Source: Anisus vortex
Lineage: Eukaryota > Mollusca > Gastropoda > Planorbidae
Assembly (NCBI GenBank): GCA_949126835.1
Contig: OX421492.1
Location: forward strand, 38,584,886 to 38,648,885
Direction: 5' to 3'
DNA: 64,000 nt
Shown here in pieces: positions 10,478 through 21,325 of this stretch. How positions within the stretch are numbered: the stretch's first letter is position 1; each line of letters opens with the position of its first letter. Position numbers and translations under genes: made by a program. The notes under the pieces were generated by a model. The model searched no databases. It was not told where the DNA came from and saw only the letters and a list, made by a program, of their open reading frames with translations.

Positions 10478-12125
10478 TGTAGGCAATGACCATAGACCCA
10501 TCCTAATCAACATAGGAAGATCATGTAGATGCAAGACACAGAGAAAAACATTTTGGAACTACAAGAAAGCTAACTGGACCACATAAGTCCAAGAAATAGA
10601 CTCAGAACTGACAAGCGTTCCAGGGCAGTCTTTAAATACTACTGCTTATTCACACATTGTAAACATAATTCTCAGAGCAGCTGAAAAACATATTCCTCGT
10701 GGCAATACAAAAAAATACTCACCATTCTGGACCCCAGAGCTAGAATCCCTAGTAAAAGATAGAGCCAAAGCTAGAAAAACTGCTGAAAAATACCCATCAA
10801 AAGAAAATAAAACAAGCTACAATAAACTGACAGCTAAATCAGATATTACATAAAAGTCAACAAAAAAGCTAAGTGGGTCAAAACATGTGAACACCTTGAC
10901 CTCAGAAAGGATGGACGCAGGGCATGGACACTTCTACATCAGTTAGCAGGCAACAAGACTAAAAGCAACCCAAGGCCCATGACCCATGGAAAATCCCTAA
11001 CAACAAAAAACAAGAAAAAAATGAGATCATCAACAAACATTTTGCAAGCACAAACAAAACACAGCCGAGAAAGCACCTGGATAAAACCTTTCAAAAACTA
11101 TTGAAAAAACAAGAGAAAAGCCCATCAGCCAACATAAACACTTTTGAAACACAGTTTACACAACAAGAACTAAATGAAGCTCTAAAAAAAACTCAAAACT
11201 AGGAAGTCCCCAGGACCTGACAGAATAACAAATGAAATGTTACAGGGACTAGGCCACACAGCTAAGGAAGTTTTACTAAAATACATCAACACTACTTGGA
11301 TGACAGGGTCATTGCCAAAAGAATGGAAAACAGCAAGTATCATACCTATACTCAAGAAAGATAAACCACCTGATGATCCAAAAAGTTATATGCCTATTTC
11401 CTTAACATCAACAATAGGCAAATTAGCTGAAAAAATGGTCAACGCTAGGTTATACTGGTGGGTGGAGCGCACAAAATCACTGCACAACACACAGGCAGGA
11501 TTTAGGAAAGCAAGCAGAACTGAAGACCATCTGTACAGATTCATGCAAGACACAGTAGAAGGCTTCCAAAACAACAAACATACCACGGCTGTCTTCATCG
11601 ACCTCCAGCAAGCATACAACAGAGTATGGAGATTAGGACTGTTTATGAAGATGAGGAAGATGAGAATACACGGAAAAATGTATCAGTGGATAAAGGCCTT
11701 CCTCCAAAACAGAACCATCCGGACTATTTTTGAAGGAGCAATTTCTGACAAAAAGACCCTGGAGGAAGGGCTCCATCGAGGATAAGCCCTTAGCTGCACA
11801 CTCTTCCTAATATTCATCGATGACCTACCTGATCTCATCCCAGTAAACAAAGCAGTGTAATTTGGACAACATAAAGATATCCAGTTTTAACTAGAACCAA
11901 ACTAAACAAAGCACTGCTCACTATCTCAACTTATTCTAAGCTTTGGAAAATGAATATAAATAAAGAAAAAACAGTGTACACCATATTTAGCCACAGCAAA
12001 AAAAAAAAAAACAGCCACAAGAATATGTAACCTAAAACTAGATACTATCCTGTTAATAAAAAGAAGAAAACCCAACATACCTGGGCGTGAAACTTGATCA
12101 AAAACTCTCCTTAAAACACTTCATG
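10478..12125 (+). pseudogene. Jockey-like LINE reverse transcriptase, degenerate
   Basis: This continues the endonuclease frame. GNDHRPILINIG follows in a shifted frame, then a linker with in-frame stops, then reverse transcriptase from about 11237: LPKEWKTASIIPILKK, SYMPISLTSTIGKLAEK, QAGFRKASRTEDHL and motif A FIDLQQAYNRVW. After GLHRG comes a stop, then SCTLFLIFIDDLPDL. The expected catalytic YADD is replaced by a frame with a stop (near 11857). The sequence decays further and ends near 12125 after a LGVKLDQ-like stretch. Copy 1 also has a private one-base loss near 11012. It is inactive, and the breaks shared with other copies predate the array. Confidence 0.85.
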
Positions 12126-12878
12126 GCATGCCCAGACCTATCCCAGAATAGATGTCTGTAAATTGTGCCACGGTGTCATGAATGCTTGTACTCTTCAGCT
12201 GAGGGTAGGGCCTCTGAAAACGAATATGGTCAGTAGGTCATCGAACGAAAGTGCATGTTTTGCGTTTATGTCAATTTGACATTTATTGACCTAGTTTTTC
12301 CTATCTAAATTGTAAGCCTATTCTAGCAACAAGAAAATAGACAACGCGAACATCCCACAAAATAAGTAAATAATCCCACCCCCTATTACACCAATGTCCG
12401 TTGCTATTCACTGTCAAACGGTAAACATGTTTGGGGCCGTATTCAATCTACATCAACACTAACTTTATTTCTATTGCCCACATCTTCATTTCCGAAGTAT
12501 TGGTATTCTACGTTTCAACATTATAAAGAGTGGTAATAAACAACATTTTTAAAATGATAAATACAGTATGATATCTTGTTATTGATAACATCGATGTCTT
12601 ATATTTTCCTAATTTAAACATAGATAATACGGGCCCTATTAGGGGCCATGGTTCCACATCTTGGCTCAGCCACTGCAAAGTAAATAATGTGGTAACAGCT
12701 ACAGCATTGTTGTGAAGCCCAGATATGTTAGGGTGAGGGTGGGGGATGGAAATGGGTAGGCCCTATGGTTATATCATTTATATTTAAACTATTAAATTAT
12801 TAAATGGACCAAAGTTGATGTTTATGATTTCCAGGTTCAACATTTTTTACTCTGTTTTTATACAGCTTTCATTAAATT
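12126..12878. other. Non-coding, no gene recognised
   Basis: No convincing frame. It contains GGGCCCTATTAGGGGCCATG near 12632 and a G-rich GTGAGGGTGGGGGATGG near 12733. It could include the lost 3' part of the LINE, but nothing identifies it. Confidence 0.45.
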
Positions 12879-13036
12879 GCTGTTAGTTCACCGGACTGTC
12901 AACTAAAAACCAACGGGCAGGTCCCGGGTTCTAACCCTGCCACCGACGGATCCCTGTCGCCCTGCAGGAGTTTTGGGCCTAGTAGACGTAATAATCTTCT
13001 ATCTAGAAGGAACGTCTGTAAACTTATAAGATAAAG
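12879..13036 (+). mobile_element. tRNA-derived SINE with LINE-type tail
   Basis: The head reads GTTAGTTCACCGGACTGTCA (A-box-like) and about 30 bp later GGTTCTAACCC (B-box-like, 12927-12937), spaced as in a tRNA. The body is short, then the tail at 12977-13036 reads ACGTAATAATCTTCT, then GAAGGAACGTCTGTAAA and TTATAAGATAAAG. About 40 of 49 tail positions match the reverse complement of the CR1-like LINE 3' end at 2250-2305, including a CTTCT...AGAAG hairpin. Known SINE biology says such tail sharing lets a LINE reverse transcriptase copy the SINE. Confidence 0.8.
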
Positions 13037-14469
13037 TTCTTGTGGTGAGATGGCTACGCCACTGCTCAGCCTTAAAGTGCCAACAGAATCAGGCCTATTG
13101 TGTACTAAAAGGTTTATAATATTATGGTCTTTGTTGCATGGACATTTTTAGAAAGAATAGTCACAGACTAATGGGTAATGTTTATAATGAAGAGACTATA
13201 TTAATGTAAGATAAAGGGGACTTTGTTATAATAAAGGTAAAATTCAACAAGGGGAAATCTACTTGCCAACGATAGAAAAAAAAATCTAAAAATGTGGCGT
13301 CGTCTTATTTGTTAAAGAAGAAAAAAAAAGAAAGAAAAAATGCAACCATGACACAGCAAGGTCCAACTGACCTAGTTTGACCTAGTTGTCGGGTTTTTCT
13401 GAGCTCTACTTGCTCTACTTCTTTTTTTGTATGGTCGGCTTGGGAGGAGGGGTGTGGGGCGGGAAGACCCATTACGTCAAACTGGTAGCCTACGCAATGC
13501 TACAGAGACAATTATCGATCATGTTGTAACGTAATACCAGAAAGTACATTTCATATTTTTTAGTGCGGCACGAAAAGGAAGGAACGGTTTATGGTTCTCA
13601 AACTTTGTAAGACAGTTGGCCTTTTTTTTCCCAAACCTCTTGGGGGCCGAGAGGGGGGGGGGGAATTCGATAATTACATAAACGCATCTTTATGCCCTTT
13701 GCTTACAGTAAATATATTTTTGTTTGTGGTAAGCGTAGATAAAGACCATGGTAGGCCAGATTTGGCCCGCGGGTCATAGTTATAAGATGCTCGGTCGTGC
13801 AAATCTAAAAGAGTGACGCTTTGATCTATCGAAAAAAAGTAATAAAATAAAAGATTTTCTGCTTAGCGCGTGAAAACTTGAAAACTGAGAATGTATAATT
13901 CTTCATTCATTTAATTGCAATGTCTGCCTAAACGGAACACTGTTACCTACTAACTGTATAATAAAATGTTTATTTCATTATTCATCTTAATTGTACAGAA
14001 AATCATTGTTTAGAGAAGTTTATTTCTTCTTAAGATTAACCGTGGTCTGAGCTTAGACTTTAAAAAATATACACAAAGTTGTTATTGTAGTTTTTGCCTG
14101 ACGAATCTAGACAGCCCAATTCCATAGATTTCTAATTGCATAGAAATGAAAAGTCTGATTTTCTATATCTTTTTTTAGACTATTGTATTAGATTTTGTCG
14201 TTCTCTTATGAATTTTGGAATCTGTATTTTATTACTACAATAAGTGTAAACTTTCTATCCTAAAATGGTTCTAATCGATTTCTTTTGAAAAACGAATTTT
14301 AAGCGAGAAACGAAGGACAGAAAAATTGAGGAAAAAAGATGGAAAGAGAGAAAGAAAGAGATAAAGTTATATACAAGCCGGTTTCCCTGGCATTGCTCGG
14401 AGGAAAAATACATAGGTTTATAGCTACTGATAACAATTTTATAAACTTCTATTTACAGAAAGTTATAAT

Positions 14470-14500
14470 AATTTAAAAATTAAAACATTTTAGGAAAGCT
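14470..14500. other. Copy 2-specific deletion junction (about 257 bp)
   Basis: Here copy 2 joins sequence equal to copy 1 position about 1292 directly to about 1549. This removes the 3' tail of the minus-strand SINE-like element. The junction lies in a run of A shared by both sides, a 2-3 bp microhomology. Confidence 0.85.
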
Positions 14501-14720
14501 TTACGTCCGAAAATTCCTTGCAATCTTAAAAAAAAGTAATAAAAACAGAAATTAAAAAATTAGAAAAAAATAAAAATGAGTTATCAGTTGGGAATCGAAC
14601 CCAGGTCGGATACGCTTACCAGCTTGGGAGGACACAGGTAGAAAGCGAGATCGCATATGTAAAATATAAGACAACAAAGTCACGAGTCTTTAAATTAACT
14701 AATGTGGATCGGAATCCACA
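14501..14720 (-). mobile_element. SINE-like element, head only (copy 2)
   Basis: The B box is intact at 14591-14601, but the LINE-type tail has been lost through the deletion at 14484. This stretch has many copy 2-specific substitutions. Confidence 0.45.
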
Positions 14721-14952
14721 CATCCGGTCTACTTTATATTTTTTTCTCCTATGAGGTATTACTTTTTTTTTTTAAATTGGGCTTTTTGAAATAGCTTTAT
14801 TTTATATACATTTTTTTTCTAAAACCAATGCAAAGAAAAAAGCTTGTGGAAGAGGTCAAGAAGGAGTAGTAAGTGGGGATAGGGAATAAGTTGCAAGGAA
14901 TCTAACCTCATTCGTTTCTGTAGAAATCTTTCACACAATGACTAGCCTAGTG

Positions 14953-15142
14953 CAGCGGTCGGCAACCTTTTGATAACAGTATGCCAAAGTAGGATTCTTA
15001 ATTCATTAAGCGTACTAAAAGCCTAAAGGTCATCCTGCTTTAGCAGTCAACTTCTTGTAGAAGTCCTAGAATTGCCTTTTTTTTTTGGTAGTCTTCCGCG
15101 TGCCATTGAAAATTGCTCCGCGTGCCATTGAAAATTGCTCCC
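14953..15142. mobile_element. hAT-like MITE, left part (copy 2, interrupted)
   Basis: The left end reads CAGCGGTCGGCAACC, which pairs better with the right end than the GTCGACAACC of copies 1, 3 and 4, so this copy looks ancestral. The element breaks at CTCCC (15138-15142), where the LTR retrotransposon entered. Confidence 0.75.
15138..15142. repeat. Target-site duplication CTCCC (left)
   Basis: Five bases directly before the 5' LTR, repeated at 22391-22395. Copies 1, 3 and 4 have the undivided site, for example GAAAATTGCTCCCCGTGC in copy 1. Confidence 0.95.
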
Positions 15143-15598
15143 TGTAACGACTGTTAATGTTAGTCAGTAGACCGTGACCGGTCATTGCGACCAGGACTGT
15201 GTTGGGCACAGTCGTTTGGCCAGTTTTGTACAAACACGGGTTATGAGAAGGGGAGAGAGAGGAGTGGATAGAAAAACAAGAGCGAGTGTGTAACATGGAG
15301 AAGTAATCGTAGAGAAAAGACATATTTAGATGATGTTTGTGAGACTATGTTTTTTGGATGTACAGTTATAAGGACACTGTATAGAATTGATTTTTGGAAC
15401 TATGGAATTAATGTTGAGAAGTGTTACTTGATGTCTCAAGAACTATTTTGTATGTATCGTGAATAAAATATATATGTCTAAGCATTGGAGTTGTATTTTA
15501 TGTATGAGGTGAAATATATGAAGTGCATCCCATGTTTGTTGTGAGAGCTGTCTTGACGAGTGGAAATAATGTAACGTACAACACATGGGGATGTTACA
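15143..15598 (+). repeat. 5' LTR, 456 bp
   Basis: Begins TGTAACGACTG and ends GGGGATGTTACA, with 6 bp terminal inverted repeats. A polyadenylation signal AATAAA lies at 15462-15467. It differs from the 3' LTR at about 11 sites, several in adjacent pairs, such as AGAGAAAAG against AGAGTGAAG. Confidence 0.95.
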
Positions 15599-15601
15599 TA
15601 A

Positions 15602-15619
15602 TGGTGTCAGAAGTTAAAG
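15602..15619 (+). promoter_or_regulatory. Primer binding site
   Basis: TGGTGTCAGAAGTTAAAG starts 3 nt after the LTR. It begins with TGG, complementary to the CCA end of a tRNA, as in most Ty3/gypsy elements. I do not assign the tRNA species. Confidence 0.75.
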
Positions 15620-16784
15620 CGACATGTTACATGATGCGACACGTTGGAGTTCTCAACGGGAATTGCAGTCCTACTGATGGATATATCAAGGTGAGCTGAA
15701 GAATGTCATAAACATTATGATTTTTCATGACGGACGGGACTAATTGATTTATCACGTAAATATGAAAAGGAGTATCCAAAACATGAACAGTGCATTGAGC
15801 ACGGAATAATTTTGTTAAAGTCAGTGACATTTGTGAACGACTTAAGAAAAATAAAAATAGTAATATTGCAATGGGAGTTGTACCATATGACAACAGAAGG
15901 TGAACTGAAGTTGTGTTTATGAACTCAGTAATAGTTGTTACGGACTAAACATTTATGTTTATATATACGCAACGTGGATTTTAAAGAGAACTATTAATAC
16001 CTATGAATATAACAAGAATTTAATTGGAGCTGTTCGATGTGGAAAGACTATAAACTTTGTTATATTGTTATCTTACATAATTCAAGATGGGAGATAAGTA
16101 ATCATATGGACATTTATCGTGAATTGAAAAGAGGAGGAATCACGTGGAAATTTCAGATTTCACAATCGGATTAAGAACTGTTTAGCTTTACAAACTCTAT
16201 TAGTATACCTTGTATTTTCTCAACTTGAAGGAACGTTTACACTGGTGATGATAGTGTTGCAGCCTTCGTTTTGTTAAAATATATAATTAATTGTTTAGTT
16301 GTATAGTATTATGTTTGTAAATTGTTTATACATATAATTATATCTTTGCATTATTTGTTATTTTTTTATAAAGTGTTTAAATTTGTTGTTAATATGTATG
16401 TGTTAAACTTGTGCTATACTTTGTTATTGTTATTTTTGTTGTATTCTTCTGTTTACATATTCTTCTATTTGTTGTTCTAAATAGACATATATATTGGTCG
16501 TTTATTCATTGTTCTGTTTGTATACATATTTGTCTAGCTATTTGTATTTGTATTTGTACTTTGTTGAATTATTGATTAGTTATATTTCACTATTGTTCAT
16601 TTATTCTTTTATTGTTATTGAATTTTATAATGATACATACAATTACTAAGAGAAAATAATTTTATATATTCACAAACTCATTTTTGATACTATTATGCAT
16701 GTGTGTCATATTATTTGAATAACTTGTTTGATAGCATAATTGTACTACAAGTAATTTTTGACAAAGGACAAATTTGAAAAATTA
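15620..16784 (+). other. Long 5' leader of the LTR element
   Basis: About 1.16 kb lies between the primer binding site and gag. It is T-rich (especially 16270-16740) with no sustained frame on the plus strand. It probably holds packaging and dimerisation signals, but none can be identified by eye. Confidence 0.6.
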
Positions 16785-17471
16785 ATGGAATTTGGAGGTA
16801 GATTGGGATATAAGGGTGAAGAATTGGAAAGTTGGATAACCAAAATGATTACAGAGGATGATGAAAGGGAACAGAGACTTTTTGACAGAGAAATAAAAAG
16901 AAAAGCAGAAGAGTTTGAAAAAGAGACTAAACGAAAAGCAGAAGAGGCTAAAAGAAAAACAGAAGAGGAAGAAAGAGAAAATGAAAGACTTAAAGAAATT
17001 AGGAAGCATGAAGAAAAGATAGAAGAACTTAAACTGGAACAATTAAAACTCAGTCAAGGGACTATGGCAGAAATGAAATCATGTAGAAGCAAAGATGATA
17101 CTATCAAAATGAAATATTTCAATCCAAAAGAGGAGAAAATCGAGAGTTATCTGATGATGTTTGAATGTCTGGCTACACAAAATAAGATTGCGAAAGAAAA
17201 GTGGGCAACGCTGATATTGTCCAAAGTGACAGGTGAGGCAATAAATGTAATTTCATACATAAAAGAACATGAGAGGAACAATTACGACATTGTGAAAAGT
17301 AATCTGTTAACTCATTTTGGCCAAACAGAAGAAACATACAGGAAGAAATTCCAAGATATCATGTTAGAGAGAAACAAAGATCCCAAGGCATTGGTTCATG
17401 AAATCCATGCATTACTAATCAATTGGCTAGAAATAACAAAGATTGATGTACTCATCCGCAGCAAATCTTAG
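16785..17471 (+). CDS. Gag, N-terminal and capsid part (LTR element)
   Basis: Gag forms the intracellular particle that packages the element RNA. The frame is open from 16755; the first ATG is at 16785, which I take as the start, giving 228 residues. Residues about 35-95 are a very charged Lys/Glu-rich segment (repeats like KRKAEE and KRKTEEEE) that should form a coiled coil. The next part is retrotransposon capsid-like (MKYFNPKEEKIESYLMMFE; TLILSKVTGEA). The frame ends at TAG 17469-17471, before the zinc knuckle, which lies in the next frame. That is not the usual gag-pol junction, so a small indel near 17447 probably split gag. Programmed -1 shifting within the 25 nt overlap is possible, but no classical slippery heptamer is seen. 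Confidence 0.85.
   Translation: MEFGGRLGYKGEELESWITKMITEDDEREQRLFDREIKRKAEEFEKETKRKAEEAKRKTEEEERENERLKEIRKHEEKIEELKLEQLKLSQGTMAEMKSCRSKDDTIKMKYFNPKEEKIESYLMMFECLATQNKIAKEKWATLILSKVTGEAINVISYIKEHERNNYDIVKSNLLTHFGQTEETYRKKFQDIMLERNKDPKALVHEIHALLINWLEITKIDVLIRSKS
17447..17471 (+). other. 25 nt overlap where gag and pol frames cross (-1)
   Basis: The pol frame is open from 17447, after a TGA at 17444-17446, and the gag frame ends at 17471. Moving from gag to pol needs a -1 shift in this interval. The interval contains CCGCAGCAAATCTTAG and no X_XXY_YYZ slip site in the gag phase. Confidence 0.8.
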
Positions 17472-17473
17472 AA

Positions 17474-20400
17474 ATGTATGTGGTCAACAAAGTTCTCACC
17501 AATGCATCACAAAGTCTATTTACTTTTTTGAAAGAAAGAAAGATTAATAGTGAAGAAAAACTGATAATTGCATTGTCAGACTATAAGGATGCACATCCGC
17601 ATGAGGAAATGGATAATAGAAATAATACTATTGCAGCTATGTCAAGTCCTCGATTCAACAACACTGGCAATTTTAATAACAGTGGCAAATTCAACAATAG
17701 CAATTTTAATAACAATGGCAGATTCAATAATGGCTATTTTAATAACAGTGGCAGATTCAACAGTAATAATGATATGAACAGACATCATCGTAATGATAGC
17801 AAGAGATTTCTTAGTTTGCCCAATTACAATAAGAAAAGGAATATCATTTGTTGGAATTGCAACAAAATGGGGCACATACGGAGAAATTGCAGAAGTAAAG
17901 TTACACAAAAGCCAGTGGAAAGAACATCACCAAATCAAAGTCCACAAAGACCAAGGAATGAAGAAAGAGGAAGACGAACTCAGAGACAAGACATACAAGA
18001 TGATCAGCAAACAAAAAAGAAAGAGCATGCTAGTGATAATGGTGAACGACATTATGTATCAACTATCCTGGATACACAGGGCAAGTTGAAGTTCTACCCA
18101 GCATATGTTAATGGGAAGAAAACTCTATGTTTGAGAGATTCAGGATGTACTACTATTGTGATTGATGAGAAGCTAGTAGATGATACACACTACACAGACA
18201 AGCTCACAAACATAAGAATGGCAAATCAGAAAGAAATTAGCTGCAGAACTGCGAAAATTATAATAGATTCGCCATGGGTTACAGGGGAGGTGATTGCAAC
18301 AGTTATGACAAACGCAATATGTCCTCTGATTATAGGCAATATCCCGAGCTTGCCAGATGACTCAGAGCATTTATTTGAGCAATGGTTACAAAAGCAGGAG
18401 GAAAAAGAGTGCAACGCAGTATATGTTGCAATGACTAGAGCAAGAACTCAGGAGAGTGAAAAAGAAACACAAGGATCAAGCACAGAAGAAATATTAGAGA
18501 TCAAAGAGGATATCACTAGAGAGAAGTTAATTGATATGCAAACAAAGGATACCAGTTTGGATAAGATTAGACAGAGAATTGATCAGAAGCAAGCCAATTA
18601 TAGGGGACATACATTCTATTATGTAAATGAAGTACTGACGAGAAAGTTTCAAAACAAGAAGGTCACTTATAACCAAATTGTGGTTCCTACAGAATTGAGA
18701 GACATTGTTTTGCGTGCGGCTCATGATAGTCCATTGGCAGGGCATATGAGCGTACGGAAAACGTATCAAAGAGTAGCACAGAATTTCTTTTGGCCCAATA
18801 TAAGAAAGGACATAAAAAGTCATATAAGCCGATGCAAATTGTGTATTACTAAAAACCCTATGCACGGGAAACACAAAGCACCTATTCAACCTACAGATAA
18901 AGTTGGGAGACCATTCGAGAAAATAGCGATAGATATCGTCAGACCAATGTGCCATACCTCAAGTGAAGGACATAAATATATCCTTACTGTTATTGATACT
19001 GCTACCAGATGGCCAGAGGCTATACCTCTGCGCAATGTGACATCGGAGAAAGTTTGCACAGCTCTACTAGATATATTTAGTAGATACGGATTCCCAGATA
19101 TAATATTATCTGACAATGGTACACAGTTCACATCTCATATCACCAATGCCATAACAAGACTATTGGGTATAACGCAAGTATACTCAACCATATATAGACC
19201 GCAAGCAAATGGGATGAACGAGAGATGGAACAAGACATTGAAGATCATGTTAGCTAAGGCGAGTAATGATCATCCGAACAACTGGAACAAATTCATTCCC
19301 ATGGTATTGTTCGCATATAGGGAAGTGAGACAAGATTCTACAGGATTTTCCCCTTTTGAATTGATGTATGGTGCAAATCCTAGAGGACCACTATCCATAT
19401 TCAAAGGAAGAATGTTAGGACAGAGAGTGGCAGAGGATGACTCGTTTGAAGTTGTGACAGAGGTGAGGGAGAGAATACTGTATGGAATACAAAACGCACA
19501 GGAGAATGCAGACAGAGAAGCTAAGAGGCAGATGAATATAAAAAACGCTAACAGATGCTTACGAACTTTGAGGGAAGGTGACCAGGTATATGTGGGTCTT
19601 CCAAAGAATAGAGGTGAGACAGTATGGGAAGGACCATACATTGTCCTAAAAAAGGTCAATAAAGTTGACTACATATTTAACATGAAGGGAAATCCAAAAG
19701 TGTTACATATTGATCTATTGAGAAAATATGATGACAAACCCGAGAGGTTAACAAAAGTAACAGAAAAAATGAAAACAACTGTGGACAAAGATACCACAAA
19801 TGAAGGAATGAATGGACAAGTCCAACTACTACAAGAAGTAAGAATAATAGCTGCAGTGGTACAACTAGACAATGACATCAATAATAGAAATATAGTACCT
19901 GTTAAATATGAAGGGCAATTGAGAAACTTGATGAAGGAATTCAGGGATGTCATAACAAATGAAATTGGTCACACTGATAGGATACAACATAGAATTGAAA
20001 TCATCAGAGATACCAATTTGAAACAAAAGCAATATCCAATACCATATGCATACAGAGAAAGTGTCAAGAAAGAACTGGACCAATTGATCAAGACCAAGAA
20101 AATTAGACGATCAAATGCTTCATTTGCATCACCGGTTGTGATAGTTAGGAAAAAGTCAGGACAAATCAGATTATGTTGTGATTTCAGAGAACTGAATAAA
20201 GTCACAAAGGTTGATGCAGAGCCGATTAGAGATACCAGAGAACTTTTAGAGGAAATAGGTTCTTCTGAAATATATACACATTTTGATCTCAATCGTGGTT
20301 TTTGGCAGATAGCTATGGTAGAAAGTTCAATTCCTTACACAGCTTTCGCAACAGACGAAGGACTTTTTGAATGGACAGTAATGCCATTCGGATTGGTAAA

Positions 20401-21325
20401 CTCAACAGCTACTTTCTCACGATTTATGAGAGAAATGTTAGCAGGCGTTCCAAATGTGGTACATTTTGTAGATGATATCTGCATTCATACAAAAGACTGG
20501 AAATCTCATATTGCTACAGTTAAAGAAGTATTAACAAGGCTGAGACAATATGGTGTCACTATTGCACCAGAGAAACTAAAGTTTGCACAGAGTAGCATTG
20601 ATTTCCTAGGCTTTAGAGTAGGAAACAGTAAGATACAACCAACTGATATAAACAGAGACAAGATACTAAACATTAAGATACCAAAATCTCAGAAAGAAGT
20701 CAAAGGTATACTTGGTTTATGCAACTTCTACAGTACTTTTATAGCCAATTTTGCTGACATCACTGCACCACTGAGAACACTAATAACCAAAGATAAAAAG
20801 AAACATATAGAATGGACGGCGGAATGTCAGAACGCATTGAATAAGATACAAGAAGTATTTCAGAGTGAGCGAATTCTGATTACACCAAATCTAAGCAAAG
20901 AGTTTATACTTGTTACAGATGCCTCAAATATAGCTTTGGGTGCTTGTTTGATGCAGGAAGTAGAGAATGTACTGAAACCAATTCTATATCTCAGTAGAGC
21001 TTTAACCAAGTGTGAGGTTAATTACTCAACGATTGAAAAAGAATGTTTAGCAGTGGTTTGGGCTTTTACCAAATTGCAAAAGTACCTACTAGGAAAGAAA
21101 TGTACATTACTCACTGACCATAAACCACTAATGGCTTTGAATAAGAAGAGAATTGCAAATAGCAAAATAAATAGATGGTTCCTGATTTTGCTAGACTATC
21201 AGTTTGAAATAAAAGCAATTAAAGGCAAAGATAACATTGTGGCAGATTTCTTATCAAGACAGATTGAATATGATCAAAACTATGAGACTGAGACTGAATT
21301 GAAACATATAAGCCAGAAATTGTAA
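17474..21325 (+). CDS. Gag C-terminus plus Pol (PR-INT-RT-RNase H), Gmr1-like order
   Basis: 1,283 codons from the first ATG. Residues 50-100 are an Asn/Gly/Phe-rich repeat tract (FNNSGRFNN type). A CX2CX4HX4C zinc knuckle, CWNCNKMGHIRRNC, is at 126-139. The aspartic protease has LRDSGCTTIVIDE with DSG at 222-224. Integrase follows: an HX6H-X29-CX2C zinc finger (417-457), then catalytic D487, D547 and E583 (35 residues between the last two) and a GPY module at 720-722. Reverse transcriptase comes after integrase: CDFRELN 902-908, first catalytic Asp 938, FVDD 998-1001. RNase H has D1149, E1190 and D1215. All catalytic residues are present and there is no internal stop. There is no chromodomain and no env. 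The domain order assigns it to the Gmr1 clade. Confidence 0.95.
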   Translation: MYVVNKVLTNASQSLFTFLKERKINSEEKLIIALSDYKDAHPHEEMDNRNNTIAAMSSPRFNNTGNFNNSGKFNNSNFNNNGRFNNGYFNNSGRFNSNNDMNRHHRNDSKRFLSLPNYNKKRNIICWNCNKMGHIRRNCRSKVTQKPVERTSPNQSPQRPRNEERGRRTQRQDIQDDQQTKKKEHASDNGERHYVSTILDTQGKLKFYPAYVNGKKTLCLRDSGCTTIVIDEKLVDDTHYTDKLTNIRMANQKEISCRTAKIIIDSPWVTGEVIATVMTNAICPLIIGNIPSLPDDSEHLFEQWLQKQEEKECNAVYVAMTRARTQESEKETQGSSTEEILEIKEDITREKLIDMQTKDTSLDKIRQRIDQKQANYRGHTFYYVNEVLTRKFQNKKVTYNQIVVPTELRDIVLRAAHDSPLAGHMSVRKTYQRVAQNFFWPNIRKDIKSHISRCKLCITKNPMHGKHKAPIQPTDKVGRPFEKIAIDIVRPMCHTSSEGHKYILTVIDTATRWPEAIPLRNVTSEKVCTALLDIFSRYGFPDIILSDNGTQFTSHITNAITRLLGITQVYSTIYRPQANGMNERWNKTLKIMLAKASNDHPNNWNKFIPMVLFAYREVRQDSTGFSPFELMYGANPRGPLSIFKGRMLGQRVAEDDSFEVVTEVRERILYGIQNAQENADREAKRQMNIKNANRCLRTLREGDQVYVGLPKNRGETVWEGPYIVLKKVNKVDYIFNMKGNPKVLHIDLLRKYDDKPERLTKVTEKMKTTVDKDTTNEGMNGQVQLLQEVRIIAAVVQLDNDINNRNIVPVKYEGQLRNLMKEFRDVITNEIGHTDRIQHRIEIIRDTNLKQKQYPIPYAYRESVKKELDQLIKTKKIRRSNASFASPVVIVRKKSGQIRLCCDFRELNKVTKVDAEPIRDTRELLEEIGSSEIYTHFDLNRGFWQIAMVESSIPYTAFATDEGLFEWTVMPFGLVNSTATFSRFMREMLAGVPNVVHFVDDICIHTKDWKSHIATVKEVLTRLRQYGVTIAPEKLKFAQSSIDFLGFRVGNSKIQPTDINRDKILNIKIPKSQKEVKGILGLCNFYSTFIANFADITAPLRTLITKDKKKHIEWTAECQNALNKIQEVFQSERILITPNLSKEFILVTDASNIALGACLMQEVENVLKPILYLSRALTKCEVNYSTIEKECLAVVWAFTKLQKYLLGKKCTLLTDHKPLMALNKKRIANSKINRWFLILLDYQFEIKAIKGKDNIVADFLSRQIEYDQNYETETELKHISQKL

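Larger units (their letters stand above)
1..13200. repeat. 13.2 kb tandem unit, copy 1
   Basis: The sequence beginning TTAATGTAAGATAAAGGGGA at the first base recurs at 13201, 33723 and 47264 and is followed each time by the same series of elements, so this is the first of four direct copies. The phase of the unit is arbitrary because the array continues past the left edge. Copy 1 lacks 350 bp around 9181 and 22 bp around 5310 that copies 2 and 3 keep. It has no large insertion, so it serves as the empty-site reference. Sampled stretches differ from the other copies at roughly 1 percent of positions, by eye. Confidence 0.95.
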
